In this document: positions 60,484-64,000 of the stretch, piece after piece | Layout of the letters: the number at the start of each line of letters is the position of its first letter | Numbering within the stretch: the stretch's first letter is position 1 | DNA from: Paenibacillus apiarius | GTDB taxonomy: Bacteria; Bacillota; Bacilli; Paenibacillales; Paenibacillaceae | DNA: 64,000 bases | Assembly: GCF_017052585.1 (NCBI RefSeq) | Contig: NZ_JAFFHZ010000001.1 | Location: 3,080,501 to 3,144,500 of the forward strand | Direction of reading: 5' to 3' | Notes under the pieces: model-generated | Told to the model about the DNA's origin: nothing | What the model saw: the letters and a program-made list of their open reading frames with translations, nothing else | Databases searched by the model: none | Made by a program: the position numbers and the translations under genes

Positions 60484-62223
60484 ATGCAGAAAGTATTGAT
60501 GACGTTATTATCTTTGACGATGGCCAGCAGCCTGCTGCTTGCAGCTTGCTCGAGCGACAGCTCCGCACCGGCTTCCGAAAGCGGCAACCAGACTGCGCCG
60601 GCCGGCAATTCCGGCAGCACGACAGGGACGAATGCCGCTGAATTGCTGTCAGGCCCCATCGCGGCCTCCGACATGTCGAAGCTTCCGGAGCAAGCGAAGA
60701 AACGGACAGATACCATTATTGTCGGGCTGACGGATCCAAGCGGCGCGTTTACGCCTTATTTCCATCAGAGCGGCTATGACGGCAACGTGTCCTCCGTACT
60801 ATATGCTTCGCTCGTGACAGTGGATGACAAGGGTCTTCCGATCCCAGACCTTGCAGAGAGCTGGGACATTTCTGAAGACGGGCTTACATATACGTTCCAT
60901 TTGCGCAAAGACTTGAAGTTCAGCGACGGTTCCCCGCTGACGGCCGAGGACGTGGCATTCACATGGACGCTGCTCCATGACAAAGGGTACGACGGAGATT
61001 CCGAGATTGCGACGGTCCTGAAGATTAAGGGCGGTCAAGATTACAAAGAGGGCAAGGCCCAGTCGATTGCGGGCATTACCGTTACCGATCCGCTCACGAT
61101 CTCGGCAACCTTGGAGAAGGTCAATGCGAAGGCTTTGTTGACGCTTGGCGATAATGTGCTGTCGAAAGCCTACTACGGGAAAGATTATAAGTTCGGCAAT
61201 CTGGATTATATTAAAAAGCTGCATGCCACTCCGGTAGGCAATGGGCCTTACAAGCTTGATAAATTCATACCGGGCCAAGAGGTGCGTTTCGCAGCCAACG
61301 AATTCTATTACAAAGGCAAACCAAAGACGGAGCATTTCATCTACAAGACGACGGAAGGCGACACATGGCAGTTCATCGAGACGGGGGAGCAGGACTACGG
61401 CAGCTTCACGGCGACGCAGGACAATATCGACAAGTTGAAAAAGCTCGGGTTCCTGAACATCGTTCCGTCCACAGGCAGCTCCTACGGCTACTTGCAGTTC
61501 AACATAGAGCATGAACATCTCAAGGATAAGAAGGTGCGGCAGGCGCTTACTTACGGCTTGGACCGCAAAACCATTTATGTCGATGCGAACCAAGGCGGCG
61601 CTCAGATCGCGAACGTTCCAACGGCGCCTATTTCATGGTCTTATACGGAAGAGGGGATTAACCCGTACAACTATGATCCGGAAAAAGCGAAGACGCTGCT
61701 GGATGAAGCAGGATGGACAGAGGGGGCTGGCGGCATTCGGGAGAAGAACGGCCAGAAGCTGACGCTGCACTTTATCGGTTCGAAGAGCAAAGGGACCGAC
61801 ATCTTCATTGCGGTGGCAAAAGAAAATTATGCGGCGATTGGCGTCCAGTTGGAAGCTGAACAATTTGCAGATTTCAACGCGCTGTCGGCCAAGTTCGAAA
61901 GCCGTGATTTTGATCTCGTATCCTTCTCAACACCGATGCTGATAGATCCTTCTGACGGCGTATCTTCATTTGCCAACGGAGAAGTGAAAGGCTATGACAA
62001 TCCCAAAGTGAAGGAACTGTATGACAAAGGCCTGGAGACTACTAATATCGAAGAGCGCAAAAAGATATACAAAGAGCTATACCAAGTCCTCAACGACGAT
62101 GCGCCTTATATTTTCACCAGCTACCGCAAATCCGTATATGCCTACAATGGCCGTATTGAAGGGTTGAACGTGAGCCCGTTCCGCGGACTTGCCACCAGCC
62201 TCCCTGAATGGACGTTGAAGTAA
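60484..62223 (+). CDS. Oligopeptide/dipeptide ABC transporter binding lipoprotein
   Basis: 579 residues from ATG 60484 (GGGAGGG upstream); the frame opens 13 codons earlier. Signal sequence with lipobox LLLAACSS, a Ser/Gly/Thr-rich linker, then a family 5 binding protein: LAESWDISEDGLTYTFHLRK, KFSDGSPLTAEDVAFTW, TPVGNGPYKLDKFIPGQEV, VRQALTYGLDRKTIY. Captures peptides (or possibly nickel or other ligands) for the DppBC-like permeases downstream. Confidence 0.94.
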   Translation: MQKVLMTLLSLTMASSLLLAACSSDSSAPASESGNQTAPAGNSGSTTGTNAAELLSGPIAASDMSKLPEQAKKRTDTIIVGLTDPSGAFTPYFHQSGYDGNVSSVLYASLVTVDDKGLPIPDLAESWDISEDGLTYTFHLRKDLKFSDGSPLTAEDVAFTWTLLHDKGYDGDSEIATVLKIKGGQDYKEGKAQSIAGITVTDPLTISATLEKVNAKALLTLGDNVLSKAYYGKDYKFGNLDYIKKLHATPVGNGPYKLDKFIPGQEVRFAANEFYYKGKPKTEHFIYKTTEGDTWQFIETGEQDYGSFTATQDNIDKLKKLGFLNIVPSTGSSYGYLQFNIEHEHLKDKKVRQALTYGLDRKTIYVDANQGGAQIANVPTAPISWSYTEEGINPYNYDPEKAKTLLDEAGWTEGAGGIREKNGQKLTLHFIGSKSKGTDIFIAVAKENYAAIGVQLEAEQFADFNALSAKFESRDFDLVSFSTPMLIDPSDGVSSFANGEVKGYDNPKVKELYDKGLETTNIEERKKIYKELYQVLNDDAPYIFTSYRKSVYAYNGRIEGLNVSPFRGLATSLPEWTLK

Positions 62224-62231
62224 TATATCAA

Positions 62232-62266
62232 GCCCCCGCAACAGATAACTTAAGTCTGCCGGGGGC
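62232..62266 (+). other. Intercistronic hairpin between the binding protein and DppB-like genes
   Basis: GCCCCCG pairs with CGGGGGC, inner CAGA/TCTG. There is no T run. Such stems after a binding-protein gene commonly stabilise its part of the mRNA and raise its level above that of the permeases. Confidence 0.65.
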
Positions 62267-62290
62267 GAATGACTTCCAAAGGAGCCGATC

Positions 62291-63244
62291 ATGAGTACAT
62301 ATTTGCTGCGAAGATTTTTGTACATGATTTTAATTTTGTTTGCGGCGTCGTTGCTCATTTTTTTGTTGTATGCATTAATGCCGGGCGACTTCGTCTCGAA
62401 CAACATGAAGCTGACCGCAGAACGCAAAGCCGAGCTGCGGGAAATATACGGCTTGAGCAAGCCTGTGCTGGAGCGCTATTTCAATTGGATGAACAACGCC
62501 TTCCACGGCAATTTCGGTTATTCGTTGGCGCAGCAGAAGCCCGTATTGACCTTGTTTAATGAATATATTTGGAATTCATTTTTGCTAGCGGTAACGTCGA
62601 CCTTCTTCACATGGCTGCTCGCTGTCATTATCGGAGTCATAGCCGCCTATAAGCAATATTCCTGGTTCGACACGCTGGTCATGATCGGCATCTTCGCCGC
62701 GATGTCGATTCCGTCGTTCTTTATCGGTCTCTTTTTGATCAAAATGTTCGCTGTCGATCTGAAATGGCTGCCGCCAGGCGGGATGCTGACGACGGGCAGC
62801 AATGCGACAGGCATGGAGTTCATTCGTGAGGTCGCCGATCATATGATGCTGCCGGTTATCGTCATGACGCTGCTCGGCGTCGGTTCACTGACCCGTTATT
62901 TCCGCAGCAACATGCTCGATGTCATCCGCCAGGATTACATTCGCACCGCCCGCGCCAAAGGCATGCGGGAACGCGTCGTGCTGTACCGGCACGCGTTGAA
63001 AAACGCGATGCTGCCCGCCATCACCCTTGTCGGCTTCGAGCTGCCCGGCTTGTTCGGCGGATCGCTCATCATCGAGAAAATATTTAACTGGCCAGGCATC
63101 GGTCAATTGTATATGCAGTCCTTCACGGTAAGGGATTACCCGCTGCTGATGGGCTTCACCATGTTTATCGCCGTTTTGACAGTCATCGGCACGCTGTTGT
63201 CGGACATCTTATATCATGCTGCCGATCCGCGCGTCAGACTGTAG
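62291..63244 (+). CDS. Peptide ABC transporter permease, DppB/OppB type
   Basis: 317 residues. Six membrane segments; N-terminal motif YLLRRFLYMILILFAAS, FGYSLAQQKPVLTLF, and the docking loop RTARAKGMRERVVLYRHALKNAMLP, followed by GGSLIIEKIFNWPGIGQL, all typical of OppB/DppB. ATG 62291 follows AAAGGAG. Acts with the binding protein upstream and the DppC-like gene downstream. Confidence 0.95.
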   Translation: MSTYLLRRFLYMILILFAASLLIFLLYALMPGDFVSNNMKLTAERKAELREIYGLSKPVLERYFNWMNNAFHGNFGYSLAQQKPVLTLFNEYIWNSFLLAVTSTFFTWLLAVIIGVIAAYKQYSWFDTLVMIGIFAAMSIPSFFIGLFLIKMFAVDLKWLPPGGMLTTGSNATGMEFIREVADHMMLPVIVMTLLGVGSLTRYFRSNMLDVIRQDYIRTARAKGMRERVVLYRHALKNAMLPAITLVGFELPGLFGGSLIIEKIFNWPGIGQLYMQSFTVRDYPLLMGFTMFIAVLTVIGTLLSDILYHAADPRVRL

Positions 63245-63327
63245 GAGAGGTTCACTTTTACCCCCAATCTATCCCGGGAGGCAGTTCCAAAAGTGAGCTG
63301 AACATGCTTAAGTAGGGAGGTTTCACC

Positions 63328-64000
63328 ATGTCATCCATTTCAGGCAGTGTGACGAAGACGGAAGCTCATCAGGCAGCAGTCACGCCAGTCCGTTCCTCTT
63401 TGTGGCGTCAAGCGCTCCACCGCCTCCTCAAAAATAAGCTGGCGATGTCCGGCCTAATCTTTATCGTGTTTATGCTTGTGGCTTGTTTTGCAGGGCCTCT
63501 GTTCTCGCCATATGCCGACAACAAAATCAATCCCGCCAACATGAATGCCGCGCCATCGCTCAAGCACTGGCTTGGCACCGATATGCTCGGCAGGGACGTC
63601 TTGACCCGTCTGCTGCAGGCGGGCCGCATTTCGCTTACGGTCGGCATTGCATCCATGTGCATTTCCGTAATTATCGGATCCGTTCTTGGAGCCGTGGCCG
63701 CTTACTACCGCGGCATTGTCGATCAGGTCATCATGCGGGTGGCCGATCTGCTGCTGACGATTCCAGGCTTGCCGATTTTGTTCATTATGGGCGCCCTGCT
63801 CTCGGAGTGGAAAATCCCTTCCGAATACCGCATGTATATCGTCATGCTGATGCTCAGCTTCATCGGCTGGCCGGGACTGGCCCGGCTCGTTCGCAGCCAG
63901 ATGCTCAGCATCCGCGAGCGTGAATTCATGCAGGCGGCGATCGTGCTTGGCTTGAATGACCGCCGGAAGCTGTTCAATCATATGATTCCGAACATCGTTC
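63328..64000 (+). CDS. Peptide ABC transporter permease, DppC/OppC type, cut by the window end
   Basis: 224 codons are present, without a stop. ATG 63328 has GGGAGG seven bases upstream. The N-terminal cytoplasmic part, first helix (MSGLIFIVFMLVACFAGPLF), the HWLGTDMLGRDVLTRLLQAGR motif and ISLTVGIA are typical of DppC/OppC. ATPase genes (dppD, dppF) are expected beyond the window. Confidence 0.94.
   Translation, partial: MSSISGSVTKTEAHQAAVTPVRSSLWRQALHRLLKNKLAMSGLIFIVFMLVACFAGPLFSPYADNKINPANMNAAPSLKHWLGTDMLGRDVLTRLLQAGRISLTVGIASMCISVIIGSVLGAVAAYYRGIVDQVIMRVADLLLTIPGLPILFIMGALLSEWKIPSEYRMYIVMLMLSFIGWPGLARLVRSQMLSIREREFMQAAIVLGLNDRRKLFNHMIPNIV

Overview
The window looks like chromosome from a low-GC Gram-positive of the Paenibacillus type. 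The supporting signs are a near-balanced base composition, strong GGAGG ribosome sites with many GTG/TTG starts, B. subtilis-style control elements (GlcT/RAT antitermination, cre sites, a DeoR operator, a Fur-box-like palindrome), large secreted glycosidase and protease genes with carbohydrate-binding domains, and many ABC importers. No rRNA, tRNA or CRISPR array was seen.

Layout. 1-5378: sugar PTS block with the end of ptsI, antiterminator glcT, its RNA target and terminator, glucose EIICB ptsG, and a GlcNAc-type EIICB. 5379-6833: 1.4 kb without genes, holding two copies of a dispersed four-palindrome repeat. 6918-9701: secreted GH85 endoglycosidase behind a cre site. 9857-12174 (minus): hemL and a LytR-CpsA-Psr protein. 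12410-15083: a three-gene uncharacterised ABC-2 exporter; a paralogous set lies at 33528-36142 (minus). 15357-17759: subtilisin-like protease with a chitin-binding tail. 17869-19412: bcp, then the decayed remains of an iron-siderophore locus that still carries a Fur-box-like palindrome. 19624-20635: an AT-rich divergent pair, a duplicated-repeat membrane protein and a secreted two-cysteine peptide, resembling a bacteriocin/immunity pair. 20984-24301: MacA/MacB-like exporter behind a phased TCAG array. 24367-26258: a 50-aa secreted-peptide candidate, an orphan membrane protein and a small hypothetical. 26464-33433: deoR and the deo nucleoside operon (deoC-cdd-nupC-deoB-deoD-pdp).

36367-37952: a four-palindrome repeat split by an IS3-family element. 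38033-40801: modB and modA (minus), divergent from a molybdate-type one-component regulator. 41045-42412: polysaccharide deacetylase, followed by another four-palindrome repeat and a 184-bp tandem repeat. 43170-48329: MoxR/DUF58/transglutaminase operon. 48554-49594: LacI-type regulator. 49650-50935: a second IS3 element sitting in the loop of a terminator-like hairpin. 50989-53978: XRE-cupin regulator divergent from tdh-kbl (threonine to glycine). 55126-59974: sugar-type oxidoreductase plus an Lpl/Ytc-like importer. 60484-64000: oligopeptide/dipeptide importer, cut by the window end.

The most unusual signals are (i) a family of intergenic elements built from four ~18-bp palindromic units at near-fixed spacing (51/62/51 or 52/65-72/52 bp), found five times plus one half copy; (ii) the AT-rich secreted-peptide/membrane-protein pair; and (iii) the tandem 184-bp inverted-repeat-ended element. 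No database search was possible, so family names rest on recognised motifs and gene context.
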